Below are positions 1 through 6,748 of a stretch of DNA of 11,986 nucleotides, piece after piece. The notes beneath the pieces were generated by a model that was given only the letters and a program-made list of their open reading frames with translations, was not told the DNA's origin and searched no databases. The DNA comes from an uncultured Bacilli bacterium (lineage in GTDB: Bacteria; Bacillota_I; Bacilli_A; RF39; UBA660). Made by a program: the position numbers and the translations under genes. The number at the start of each line of letters is the position of its first letter. Position 1 is the first letter of the stretch. The DNA is taken from NCBI GenBank assembly GCA_947624075.1, contig CANQIM010000021.1:1-11986 (forward strand). Direction: 5' to 3'.

Positions 1-105
1 GGTAAAAAAGATGTCGCTAGAAATATGTTAGGCGATGGTGTAAATATAGATCTTATAGCTAAATATACTAATCTTTCGAAACAACAAATAGCTAGCTTAA
101 GATAA
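1..105 (+). CDS. C-terminal fragment of a probable Rpn/PD-(D/E)XK-family (transposase-like) protein
   Basis: Only the last 34 codons and the TAA are in the window; the gene begins upstream. The visible peptide has the pattern 'KKDVARNMLGDGVNIDLIA' followed by 'KYTNLSKQQIASLR'. This resembles the C-terminal tail of Rpn/YhgA-like and PDDEXK_2 'transposase' family proteins, where a helix (AkxLLxxGxxxexIaxxTgLsxeeIxxL) closes the protein after the nuclease domain. That family assignment rests on this short tail alone; the nuclease core cannot be seen. Family members are DNA endonucleases linked to recombination and are often present in many copies in gut Firmicutes. The stop codon lies inside the stem of a terminator, so the gene is transcriptionally separate from lepA. 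It could also be another protein with a similar helix-turn-helix-like end. Confidence 0.5.
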   Translation, partial: GKKDVARNMLGDGVNIDLIAKYTNLSKQQIASLR

Positions 106-125
106 GTTTTCTTATCTTTTTTTTT
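99..125 (+). terminator. Rho-independent terminator after the first gene
   Basis: An 8-bp perfect stem AAGATAAG (99-106) / CTTATCTT (111-118) with a TTTT loop is followed at once by a run of T to 125. The TAA stop of the upstream gene (103-105) is part of the left arm. The stem is AT-rich, but the T tract is long. Confidence 0.75.
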
Positions 126-139
126 ACCGTTTTTTGTTT

Positions 140-145
140 TATAAT
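140..145 (+). promoter_or_regulatory. Candidate -10 box of the lepA promoter
   Basis: A perfect TATAAT stands at 140-145. No good -35 hexamer is found 16-18 bp upstream, where there is only the T tract of the preceding terminator. Transcription from this box would begin near 152, giving a leader of about 13 nt that holds just the ribosome site. That also argues against translation starting at the GTG at 150. Confidence 0.45.
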
Positions 146-164
146 AAGAGTGGATGTGATTTAC

Positions 165-1958
165 ATGAAACAAGAAAATATTCGAAATTTTTGCATTATT
201 GCTCATATAGATCATGGTAAAAGTACTTTAGCTGATCGTATCTTAGAAAAAACAGGAGCCCTAGAAAAACGTGAAATTAAAGATCAAATGCTAGATAGCA
301 TGGATATTGAAAGAGAACGAGGTATAACTATAAAGCTAAATGCCGTTCAATTGACATATAAATATAAGGGTGAGGAGTATTACCTTCATTTAATTGATAC
401 CCCAGGTCATGTTGATTTTTCTTATGAAGTATCTCGTAGTTTGGCTGCCTGTGAAGGAGCTATTTTAGTAGTTGATGCTTCCCAAGGAGTAGAAGCACAG
501 ACTTTAGCCAATCTATATCTAGCCTTGGAAAATGATTTAGATATTATTCCTGTTATAAATAAAATTGATTTACCTAATGCTGATATTGACAAAGTCATAA
601 AAGAATTAGAAACAATTGGCTTTTCCAAAGAAGATATTGTTTTAACCAGTGCCAAAACAGGAGTTGGAATAGAAGCTTTACTTGAAAAAGTAATTACTAA
701 TATAAAGTCTCCTAAAGGAGATATAAATAGGCCCTTACGAGCTCTCATTTTCGATAGTCTCTTTGATAGCTATCGTGGTGTCATTACCAGTATTAGAGTT
801 GTTGATGGCGAAGTCCACGTAGGTGATTTAATTAAAATGATGCAGACAAATGCCATTTATGATGTCATTGGTTTAAGTATTAACACCCCTAAAGAAAAGC
901 AAGTCACTTCCTTAAAAGCAGGAGAAGTTGGCTACATTTATGCATCTATTAAAAGTATTAGTGATGTCTTAGTAGGAGATACTATTACTCTTGAAAAAAA
1001 TCCTGCTAGTGAAACTTTGCCAGGTTACAAACCTATGAAACCTATGGTTTACTGTGGCTTATACCCAATTGATGCTTCTAAATTTGATGATTTGCGAGAA
1101 GCTTTAGAAAAATTAAAATTAAATGATGCTGCCTTGACCTTTGAACCAGAAACTTCTAAAGCTTTAGGCTTTGGCTTTAGATGCGGTTTTTTAGGACTTC
1201 TTCATATGGAAATAATTGAAGAAAGAGTAGACCGAGAATTTAACATTGATTTAATTGCGACAGCACCTTCTGTTATCTATGAAGTGCTTCTAAATAGTGG
1301 TGAAAAATTAATGATCGACTCTCCCAATAAGATGCCTAAAAAAGAAGCAATATCTAAAGTATTAGAGCCATATGTTAAAGTAAATATCTTTTCCCCTAGT
1401 AGCTATATTGGTCCAATTATGGAACTATGTCAAAATAAACGAGGTACTTTTATAAATATAGATTATCTAGATGAAGAGCGAGTTACCATAAACTATGAAA
1501 TGCCTCTTTCAGAAATTGTCTATGATTTTTTCAATAAACTTAAATCTTTTACTAAAGGTTATGCTTCTTTTGATTATGAAGTAATTGGTTATAAAGAAAG
1601 CAATCTTGTCAAAATGGACATTTTATTAAATGGCGAAGTAATAGATGCTTTAAGTGTTATAGTTCATAAAGATTTTGCATACAATCGTGGTAAAATCATT
1701 GTTGAAAAATTAAAAGAAATAATACCAAGAGCTTTATTTGAAATACCTATTCAAGCAAGTATTGGTAATAAAGTCATTGCTAGAAGTACTGTTAAAGCCT
1801 TACGAAAAGATGTTTTAGCTAAATGCTATGGTGGAGATATTACACGTAAAAAGAAGTTACTTGAAAAACAAAAAGAAGGTAAAAAACGAATGAAAAAAAT
1901 TGGTAGTGTTGAACTTCCCCAAGAAGCTTTCATGAGTCTTCTTAGTCAGGATGAATAA
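165..1958 (+). CDS. lepA: Elongation factor 4 (LepA), ribosome-associated GTPase
   Basis: LepA is an EF-G-like translational GTPase that binds the ribosome and acts on stalled complexes or on initiation/biogenesis. It is soluble and moves on and off the membrane. The 597-residue protein is full length. GTPase motifs are visible: G1 AHIDHGKST (residues 13-21), G2 ERGIT (51-55), G3 DTPGH (78-82), G4 NKID (132-135) and G5 SAK (162-164). The LepA-specific C-terminal domain is intact, with HKDFAYNRGK, the KALRKDVLAKCYGGDITRKK stretch and a basic KQKEGKKRMKKIG tail. I place the start at ATG 165, not the GTG at 150. The peptide then begins MKQENIRNFCIIAHIDHG, the usual LepA N-terminus, and TGGATGTGAT (151-160) matches 8 of 10 positions of the extended Shine-Dalgarno sequence. 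It is the first gene of a forward cluster with hemW, whose start lies one base beyond the lepA stop. The protein contains no Trp. Confidence 0.97.
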   Translation: MKQENIRNFCIIAHIDHGKSTLADRILEKTGALEKREIKDQMLDSMDIERERGITIKLNAVQLTYKYKGEEYYLHLIDTPGHVDFSYEVSRSLAACEGAILVVDASQGVEAQTLANLYLALENDLDIIPVINKIDLPNADIDKVIKELETIGFSKEDIVLTSAKTGVGIEALLEKVITNIKSPKGDINRPLRALIFDSLFDSYRGVITSIRVVDGEVHVGDLIKMMQTNAIYDVIGLSINTPKEKQVTSLKAGEVGYIYASIKSISDVLVGDTITLEKNPASETLPGYKPMKPMVYCGLYPIDASKFDDLREALEKLKLNDAALTFEPETSKALGFGFRCGFLGLLHMEIIEERVDREFNIDLIATAPSVIYEVLLNSGEKLMIDSPNKMPKKEAISKVLEPYVKVNIFSPSSYIGPIMELCQNKRGTFINIDYLDEERVTINYEMPLSEIVYDFFNKLKSFTKGYASFDYEVIGYKESNLVKMDILLNGEVIDALSVIVHKDFAYNRGKIIVEKLKEIIPRALFEIPIQASIGNKVIARSTVKALRKDVLAKCYGGDITRKKKLLEKQKEGKKRMKKIGSVELPQEAFMSLLSQDE

Positions 1959-1959
1959 T

Positions 1960-3057
1960 ATGCGCTCTGTCTATATTCATATTCCTTTTTGCGAAAATAT
2001 TTGTTCTTACTGTGACTTTTGTAAAATGTTTTATAATGAAAAAATGGTTGACTCTTACCTTGACGAATTACATCGAGAAATAAAAGAAACCTATCAAAAT
2101 GATTTGATAAAATCTATCTACATTGGTGGAGGTACTCCTAGTTGTTTAAATATAAAACAATTAGAAAAGCTTTTTTCTATTATAAATATTTTTAAGAAAG
2201 ATAAAGACTTTTCTTTTACAATTGAAGGTAATTTTGAAAGTACTTCTTTTGATAAGTTGCAACTCTATAAGAAAAATAACGTTACTAGACTTAGTTTCGG
2301 CCTAGAAAGTATCAATGAAAATAACTTGAAATTTCTAGATAGAAAGTGTGACATATTAAAAATTAAAGAAACTATTTTCTATGCCAAAAAATTAGATTTT
2401 GATATAAATGTTGATTTAATGTATGCACTTCCTACAGAAGATATGACTATTTTAAATAAAGATTTAGACTTTATACTTTCTTTAGATGTGAACCATATAT
2501 CAACTTATTCCTTAATTATAGAAGACCATACTAAATTAAAAATAAACAACGTTCAAAATATTTCTGAAGATTTAGATTACTTAATGTATGAAACAATATG
2601 TAAACGTCTAAAAGAGAAAGGCTATCTACATTATGAAATAAGCAATTTTGCTAAAGAAGGCTTTGCTTCAGTTCATAATCTTTGTTACTGGCAAAATCAA
2701 GAATACTATGGTTTTGGTTTAGGAGCAAGTAGTTATCTTTCTAATAAAAGAATGACTAATACCAAAAGTATAACGCAATATTTAAAAGGATTATATTCTT
2801 ACTATGAAGAAGTATTAACTAAAAAAGAAGTAATTGAGTATGAAATTATTTTACGCTTACGCTTAAATAGGGGAATTTACTTAAAAGAATTTTTTGAAAA
2901 ATATCATAAAAATTTACTTGATATATATGATTATCAAGAACTATTAGCTTTAAAATTATTAAATTTAGAAGAAGATAGGCTTTTCATTCCTGAAGAAAAA
3001 TGGTATATTAGTAATGAGATAATAAGAAGATTATTGGAGGCTGAAGTACATGGCTAA
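1960..3057 (+). CDS. hemW: HemW-like radical SAM protein (heme chaperone / coproporphyrinogen III oxidase-like)
   Basis: A 365-residue radical SAM enzyme, normal length for HemW. The [4Fe-4S]-binding motif is CX3CX2CX2C at residues 11-21 (C11, C15, C18, C21), the HemW-type pattern rather than a plain CX3CX2C. Further family motifs are GGGTPS (56-61), the RLSFGLES segment, NVDLMYALP, YEISNFAK and the HNLCYW...GFGLGASSY block near the C-terminal third. HemW binds heme and is thought to deliver it to target proteins; it was long misannotated as oxygen-independent coproporphyrinogen oxidase (HemN). Two starts are possible. ATG 1951 overlaps the lepA end, but ATG 1960 has AGGA at 1948-1951 spaced 8 nt ahead and gives MRSVYIHIPF, so I prefer it. 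The spacing (lepA stop 1958) indicates an operon. No heme biosynthesis genes are nearby, so the physiological substrate is open. Confidence 0.92.
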   Translation: MRSVYIHIPFCENICSYCDFCKMFYNEKMVDSYLDELHREIKETYQNDLIKSIYIGGGTPSCLNIKQLEKLFSIINIFKKDKDFSFTIEGNFESTSFDKLQLYKKNNVTRLSFGLESINENNLKFLDRKCDILKIKETIFYAKKLDFDINVDLMYALPTEDMTILNKDLDFILSLDVNHISTYSLIIEDHTKLKINNVQNISEDLDYLMYETICKRLKEKGYLHYEISNFAKEGFASVHNLCYWQNQEYYGFGLGASSYLSNKRMTNTKSITQYLKGLYSYYEEVLTKKEVIEYEIILRLRLNRGIYLKEFFEKYHKNLLDIYDYQELLALKLLNLEEDRLFIPEEKWYISNEIIRRLLEAEVHG

Positions 3058-3103
3058 TGCAGTAGTTGAATTAGATAAAGTTGCCTTGTGCAAACAGAAA
3101 TAG
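3050..3103 (+). other. Short ORF at the hemW/HD junction; likely displaced N-terminus of the HD gene
   Basis: ATG 3050 overlaps the last 8 bases of hemW and has a strong GGAGG (3036-3040) spaced 9 nt ahead, exactly where a coupled downstream gene would start. It encodes only 17 residues (MANAVVELDKVALCKQK) before TAG at 3101. The following HD-domain frame is shifted by -1 and has no comparable ribosome site. One extra A in the AAA run at 3092-3094 would join the two frames into a continuous protein of about 200 residues (...VALCKTEIDYIKSP...). So this is either the true 5' end separated by a one-base deletion or assembly error, or a leader peptide coupled to reinitiation at GTG 3088. Confidence 0.5.
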
Positions 3104-3651
3104 ATTATATTAAATCACCTAGAATAAAAAAAGCTTGTGAAGAGATGATTAAATTATTACCAGATTATTTTTTTGAAATAGCAGCATCATCTACAGGAAA
3201 ATATCATCCAGAATATGCTTTAGGAGAAGGTGGCCTTCTTCGTCATACCAAAGCCGCTGTTAGAATAGCTGTTGAATTACTTTCTGACCCCTTACTTTCG
3301 AGTAAATATAAAGCCGATGAACAAGACTTGATGATTATGGGCTTAATCCTTCATGATGGTTTAAAGTTAGGAATTCCTAGAGAAAAATATACTCGTTTTG
3401 ATCATCCAATCTTAATGGCTGACTACATCATGGATAATGAAGAAAAACTAGGCTTAGAAGTAGAAGAAATAGAATTTTTATGTGATGTTATAAAAACACA
3501 TATGGGTGTTTGGACAACGGATTATAACGGTGTCGAAGTACTAGAAAAGCCAACAACTAAATATCAAAGTTTTGTTCATATGTGTGATTATCTCGCTTCA
3601 CGTAAATGTATATTATTACCATTTGATAGTAAAAATGAAATAAATGCTTAA
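3088..3651 (+). CDS. HD-domain metal-dependent phosphohydrolase
   Basis: The 187-residue frame carries the HD-superfamily metal-binding signature: H53 in GGLLRHTKAA, the doublet H89-D90 in LILHDGLK, H106 in DHP, H138 in KTHMG and D167 in MCDYLASRK. HD proteins hydrolyse phosphate esters of nucleotides or related compounds; the substrate cannot be read from the sequence. The N-terminal part, with LLPDYFFEIAASSTGKYHPEYALGEGG, looks like a small HD family found in Firmicutes and phages. The only start in frame after the upstream stop (TAA 3076-3078) and ahead of the conserved region is GTG 3088, which lacks a ribosome site. The better-placed ATG 3050 is in another frame, so the true N-terminus may be about 13 residues longer (see the separate entry). 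It probably shares a transcript with lepA and hemW. No convincing terminator follows it. Confidence 0.85.
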   Translation: MQTEIDYIKSPRIKKACEEMIKLLPDYFFEIAASSTGKYHPEYALGEGGLLRHTKAAVRIAVELLSDPLLSSKYKADEQDLMIMGLILHDGLKLGIPREKYTRFDHPILMADYIMDNEEKLGLEVEEIEFLCDVIKTHMGVWTTDYNGVEVLEKPTTKYQSFVHMCDYLASRKCILLPFDSKNEINA

Positions 3652-3792
3652 GAACTTTAAAAATTTATAAATTAATAAATAAATGTTGCCATAGAAAAAT
3701 CTTAATAATTTAAAAGTAGAAGATTAAATACTTATTTGTCATTTTTCTTCTTTAACATAAAAACATGTTCAATAAGCTTAAAATTAAATTGC

Positions 3793-3821
3793 TTGTTAAA
3801 ATTATAAAAGTTTGCTATTAT
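3793..3821 (+). promoter_or_regulatory. Promoter of the thymidylate kinase gene
   Basis: -35 TTGTTA (3793-3798), a 17-bp spacer, and an extended -10 TGCTATTAT whose hexamer TATTAT is at 3816-3821. The predicted start near 3828 leaves a leader of about 16 nt with GGGAGG (3833-3838) before ATG 3844. The rest of the gap (3652-3792) is AT-rich without a recognisable gene, RNA or clear terminator. Confidence 0.7.
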
Positions 3822-3843
3822 ATAGGTAAATAGGGAGGCACTT

Positions 3844-4512
3844 ATGGCAGGAAAAATTATTGTTATTGAGGGAACCGATTGTTCTGGAAAAGAAACACAG
3901 AGTTCTCTTTTAGAAAAAAGATTTATTGCTGATGGTAAAAAATGCATTAAGTTTAGTTTTCCTATGTACGATACACCAACAGGTAAAATTATCGGAGGAG
4001 CTTATTTAGGCAAACCAGAAATATCTCCTAGTTATTTTGAAGAAGGTCCTGTTAATGTTGATTCCTATGTAGCTTCACTTTATTATGCAGCTGACCGAAA
4101 GTATAATATGGACAAAATAAATAAATATATTGCAGATGATTACTATGTTATTTTAGATCGATATACGACATCATCTCTTGCCCATCAAGGTAGTAAAATA
4201 CTTGATAAAGATGAAAGATTTAATATGTATCAATGGATTGATAAGTTAGAATACTGGTTATTAAAATTACCCAAACCTGATCGAACTATTTTTTTACATG
4301 TTCCCTTTGAATATAGCTATATTTTAAGTAAAAACAGAACTAATTTGGACGAGGTTGAAAAATCTGAAGAACATTTAAAGAATGCCGAAAAAGCCTATAT
4401 AGAATTATCAGAACTTTATAACTGGGACAAAGTAGAATGCGTTAAAGATGGAAGTTTACGTTCGATTGAAGATATTAATGATGAAATATACGAAATTGTT
4501 AAAGACATTTAA
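3844..4512 (+). CDS. tmk: Thymidylate (dTMP) kinase family protein
   Basis: Phosphorylates dTMP to dTDP with ATP, an essential cytosolic step of dTTP synthesis. The 222-residue protein opens with the strand GKIIVIEG and a P-loop GTDCSGKET (residues 10-18). The base-binding and DR[YF] region is DRYTTSS (105-111), and the LPKPDRTIFLHV strand with the YIL-SKNR lid region follows. The segment with GGAYLG...VNVDSYVASLYYAADR matches the longer form of the enzyme seen in many Clostridia and Bacilli rather than the short E. coli form. The P-loop has Glu after the Lys where Ser/Thr is usual in GxxxxGK[S/T]; as I recall, GK[A/E/S]TQ variants occur in this branch. A deoxynucleoside kinase of the same fold is a possible alternative. 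The start has a strong GGGAGG 5 nt upstream. The gene has its own promoter and terminator, so it looks monocistronic. Confidence 0.88.
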   Translation: MAGKIIVIEGTDCSGKETQSSLLEKRFIADGKKCIKFSFPMYDTPTGKIIGGAYLGKPEISPSYFEEGPVNVDSYVASLYYAADRKYNMDKINKYIADDYYVILDRYTTSSLAHQGSKILDKDERFNMYQWIDKLEYWLLKLPKPDRTIFLHVPFEYSYILSKNRTNLDEVEKSEEHLKNAEKAYIELSELYNWDKVECVKDGSLRSIEDINDEIYEIVKDI

Positions 4513-4514
4513 AA

Positions 4515-4545
4515 AGTAGCCCTTTTTACAGGCTACTATTTTTTT
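4515..4545. terminator. Bidirectional terminator between tmk and the convergent assembly-ATPase gene
   Basis: A 7-bp stem AGTAGCC (4515-4521) / GGCTACT (4531-4537) with a 9-nt loop is followed on the plus strand by a T run (4539-4545). On the minus strand the run of A at 4511-4515 gives a T tail. The stop codon of the minus-strand gene (4536-4538) overlaps the stem. One hairpin therefore serves both convergent genes. Confidence 0.85.
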
Positions 4546-6656
4546 ACCTCTAGTGGAGGTCTTTGCAATATTTGACTAAATTGTTGTTGTGATTCCAAAG
4601 GTACTTGAACTTGTTGTGGTTGTCTAACTTGCGGTGTATTTACTTGTTGAATTGGTTGCTTTACTTGGGGTTGTTGTTGAACAGTTACTTGAGTTTGAGT
4701 GCTTGGTTTCACTTGAGTTTGATTTATTGGCTTTACATTAACTTGATTTGGTGCTTGCGTTGGGATAACAATAGAAGGTATTGGTGATGCCGAATTCATA
4801 ACTGTTGGCATAACCTTATTAGAAGCATTAAATTGGGGAGTTATAGGTGGTAACGGTGAAGTAGAAGTTTTGGCATTTACCGCTTGAGGTGGTTGTGTTG
4901 GCATCGTAATTTTTGGAATAGGTAATGTTACCGTTTGTTGTTTATTTACAGTATTTGATGGTGCTTGGACATTTTGTGTTGGTATAGAAGGCTTCTGTTG
5001 CATAGATTGAACAGTTGGAATTGGTGCAGGACTTTTTACTGCTGGAGTTTGTGGTGCTTGACCTGGTGTAAAACCTTGTTTAAGAGGTTGTCTAGGTTGT
5101 TCTGCTAGTTGATTATTTTGCTGTGGCTTAATAATAGTCTGTGGAGCAGGAGCTTTTTGTTTAACTGTTTGTTGAACTGGATGTTGTTGCACCGGTGTCA
5201 TCTTTTGCTGCTGCGCATGGCTACTTTCTTGATTAGTCTTAACTGTTCCTGGTATTTGAACAGTTGGTATAACAGAACTCTTTTTATTTATGCTATTTTC
5301 TTTCTTACTACCTTCATCATCCAATAAGCTATCACTGTTTTCCACAAAAATTTCTTCTTTCTTCTCAATTTTTGGCATAATAACCGATAACTCTTGTTCG
5401 TAATTTTCATCATCTTCATTTTCAATTTCAATTGCTCTATAAACTTCCTCAAATGAAGTTTTACCCTCAAGGGCCTTAATTAAAGCATCTTGTAACATCG
5501 TAATTGTTTTTCCCGTATAAACCATTTTAGCAAGTTCTTTTTTCTCAAGTTTTTCATTATTTAAAGCTGATCTTATATCATCATCTAACTCCAAAACTTC
5601 ATGTAGGGCAATACGACCATGATAACCATTACGACAATTTTCACATCCTTTAGGATTGGCATCCCATATAACAGGAACATCTTGATGTAAATACTTCTTA
5701 AAGACTTTCTTCTCATACTTAGTCGTTTCCCTTTGAATACGACAATCAGGACACAACATTTTTGCAAGACGTTGTGAAATAATACCTGTTAGGGCAGTAG
5801 ACAATAAATATCTTTCAACATCCATATCAAGAAGACGTTCGATAGTAGCAAGAGAGTTATTGGTATGGATTGTCGATAAAACTAAGTGTCCTGTTATAGA
5901 AGCACGAACAGCTATTTGAGCAGTCTCAGAATCACGAATCTCTCCAATTAGAATAACGTTAGGGTCTTGACGTAAAATAGAACGTAAAGCTGCTGCAAAA
6001 GTCATACCAATTTCAGCATTAACCTGTACTTGATTAATACCTTCAATATTCATTTCTATTGGGTCTTCAACCGTAATAATATTTGTCTCTGGCTTATTAA
6101 GTCCTTGTAAAATAGAGTAGTTAGTCGTTGACTTACCAGATCCAGTTGCTCCCGTAGTTAAAATAATTCCATTAGGAATTTCCATCATTCGTTTAATTTT
6201 TTCTAAATTATTGGGATGAAATCCTAAAGTTTCAATACCTGATAAACTTCTTGAGTAATCTAAAATACGAATAACGATTTTTTCACCTTCATTAACAGGC
6301 AAGACAGACACACGCATATCAAGATAAGTTCCACCAAATTCACCTTTTATCGCACCATCTTGAGGTAGACGTGTTTCAGTAATATTCATATTAGCTAACA
6401 ATTTTAAACGAGTTGTTAAATTCCTTTCATAAGCTTTTGGTACATAAGTATAGTCTTGACAATCACCATCAATTCTAAAACGAACCATCATGCCCTCTTC
6501 ACGTGGATCGAAATGAATATCTGATGCTTTATGTTTAGATGCAGCAATGATAATGTAATCGGCGATTTGTGTAATAGGTGTCTTTGTAAAATCAAAAGAA
6601 ACCATGAAACTCTCAGTGCCTTTTGACACCCGTTTTACGTCATAAGAAACCATCAT
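4536..6656 (-). CDS. GspE/PilB/ComGA-type secretion/pilus assembly ATPase with long P/Q-rich C-terminal tail
   Basis: A cytoplasmic hexameric ATPase that powers assembly of type IV pili, type II secretion pseudopili or competence pili. Visible motifs in the 706 residues are: N2-domain ASDIHFDP (44-51); Walker A GATGSGKS (169-176); Asp box ITVEDPIE (194-201); Walker B RQDPNVILIGEIRD (229-242); His box TGHLVLSTIHTN (255-266); and a tetracysteine zinc site CPDC (302-305) / CENC (338-341). The N-terminal MshEN/N1 domain of full PilB/GspE is absent, as in ComGA. The catalytic part ends near residue 415. An acidic linker (about 411-460) follows, then a Pro/Gln/Thr/Val-rich, presumably disordered tail (about 461-706) with degenerate repeats. 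ATG 6656 and 6653 are both possible, with AAGGGG just upstream. It is divergent from two pseudopilin genes, which supports a filament role. Confidence 0.92.
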   Translation of the reverse strand: MMVSYDVKRVSKGTESFMVSFDFTKTPITQIADYIIIAASKHKASDIHFDPREEGMMVRFRIDGDCQDYTYVPKAYERNLTTRLKLLANMNITETRLPQDGAIKGEFGGTYLDMRVSVLPVNEGEKIVIRILDYSRSLSGIETLGFHPNNLEKIKRMMEIPNGIILTTGATGSGKSTTNYSILQGLNKPETNIITVEDPIEMNIEGINQVQVNAEIGMTFAAALRSILRQDPNVILIGEIRDSETAQIAVRASITGHLVLSTIHTNNSLATIERLLDMDVERYLLSTALTGIISQRLAKMLCPDCRIQRETTKYEKKVFKKYLHQDVPVIWDANPKGCENCRNGYHGRIALHEVLELDDDIRSALNNEKLEKKELAKMVYTGKTITMLQDALIKALEGKTSFEEVYRAIEIENEDDENYEQELSVIMPKIEKKEEIFVENSDSLLDDEGSKKENSINKKSSVIPTVQIPGTVKTNQESSHAQQQKMTPVQQHPVQQTVKQKAPAPQTIIKPQQNNQLAEQPRQPLKQGFTPGQAPQTPAVKSPAPIPTVQSMQQKPSIPTQNVQAPSNTVNKQQTVTLPIPKITMPTQPPQAVNAKTSTSPLPPITPQFNASNKVMPTVMNSASPIPSIVIPTQAPNQVNVKPINQTQVKPSTQTQVTVQQQPQVKQPIQQVNTPQVRQPQQVQVPLESQQQFSQILQRPPLEVKK
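4539..5276 (-). repeat. Low-complexity P/Q-rich coding tail with degenerate internal repeats
   Basis: Encodes about residues 461-706 of the assembly ATPase. Composition is dominated by Pro, Gln, Val and Thr, with few aromatic or charged residues. Two 18-residue units align without gaps at 11 of 18 positions: P579-K596 (PIPKITMPTQPPQAVNAK) and P625-K642 (PIPSIVIPTQAPNQVNVK). A shorter [I/M]PT[V/Q] motif recurs at residues 463, 546, 559, 585, 616 and 631. The last 60 residues are QV/QP repeats. Confidence 0.8.
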
Positions 6657-6671
6657 TTCAACCCCTTTTTG

Positions 6672-6700
6672 TTTACTTTAGTATGGTAATTTACTATATT
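6672..6700 (+). promoter_or_regulatory. Candidate promoter for the pseudopilin operon
   Basis: -35-like TTTACT (6672-6677) and -10-like TATATT (6695-6700) are separated by 17 bp. A perfect TATAAT at 6707-6712 is an alternative -10 but has no matching -35. Either start gives a leader of a few tens of bases, with AGAAGGGG (6731-6738) ahead of ATG 6749. It overlaps the divergent promoter on the other strand. Confidence 0.4.
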
Positions 6701-6702
6701 TT

Positions 6703-6731
6703 ATTATATAATATTTTTAACATAATATCAA
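6703..6731 (-). promoter_or_regulatory. Promoter of the assembly-ATPase gene
   Basis: Read on the minus strand: -35 TTGATA (6731-6726), a 17-bp spacer and a perfect -10 TATAAT (6708-6703). The predicted start near 6696 gives a leader of about 40 nt with AAGGGG before the start codon. Its -35 overlaps the start of the ribosome site of the divergent pseudopilin gene. Confidence 0.65.
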
Positions 6732-6748
6732 GAAGGGGTAATAAATTT

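Noticed and set aside
150..164. GTG 150 as the lepA start, adding five residues
   Set aside because: ATG 165 has a better ribosome site (TGGATGTGAT) and gives the canonical LepA N-terminus; the GTG lies almost at the predicted transcription start.
3083..3103. Programmed -1 ribosomal frameshift joining the short ORF to the HD frame
   Set aside because: No X_XXY_YYZ slippery heptamer is found in the zero frame and no obvious downstream stimulatory structure; a one-base deletion or error explains it more simply.
3715..3756. Possible hairpin AGAAGA/TCTTCT as a terminator for the HD gene
   Set aside because: Long loop, weak imperfect stem and no proper T run after the right arm.
3732..3947. Minus-strand 71-residue frame overlapping the tmk start
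   Set aside because: It overlaps a well-supported gene and its promoter, shows no family motifs and has no ribosome site that I can see.
4605..5327. Plus-strand open frames opposite the P/Q-rich tail (Leu/Trp-rich peptides)
   Set aside because: Antisense shadows of low-complexity CAA/CCA codons; no ribosome site, and the composition is explained by the real gene.
6623..6748. 42-residue N-terminal extension of the first pseudopilin from ATG 6623
   Set aside because: It would cross the divergent promoter and the other gene's start and would bury the prepilin leader internally; ATG 6749 has a ribosome site and gives a textbook leader.
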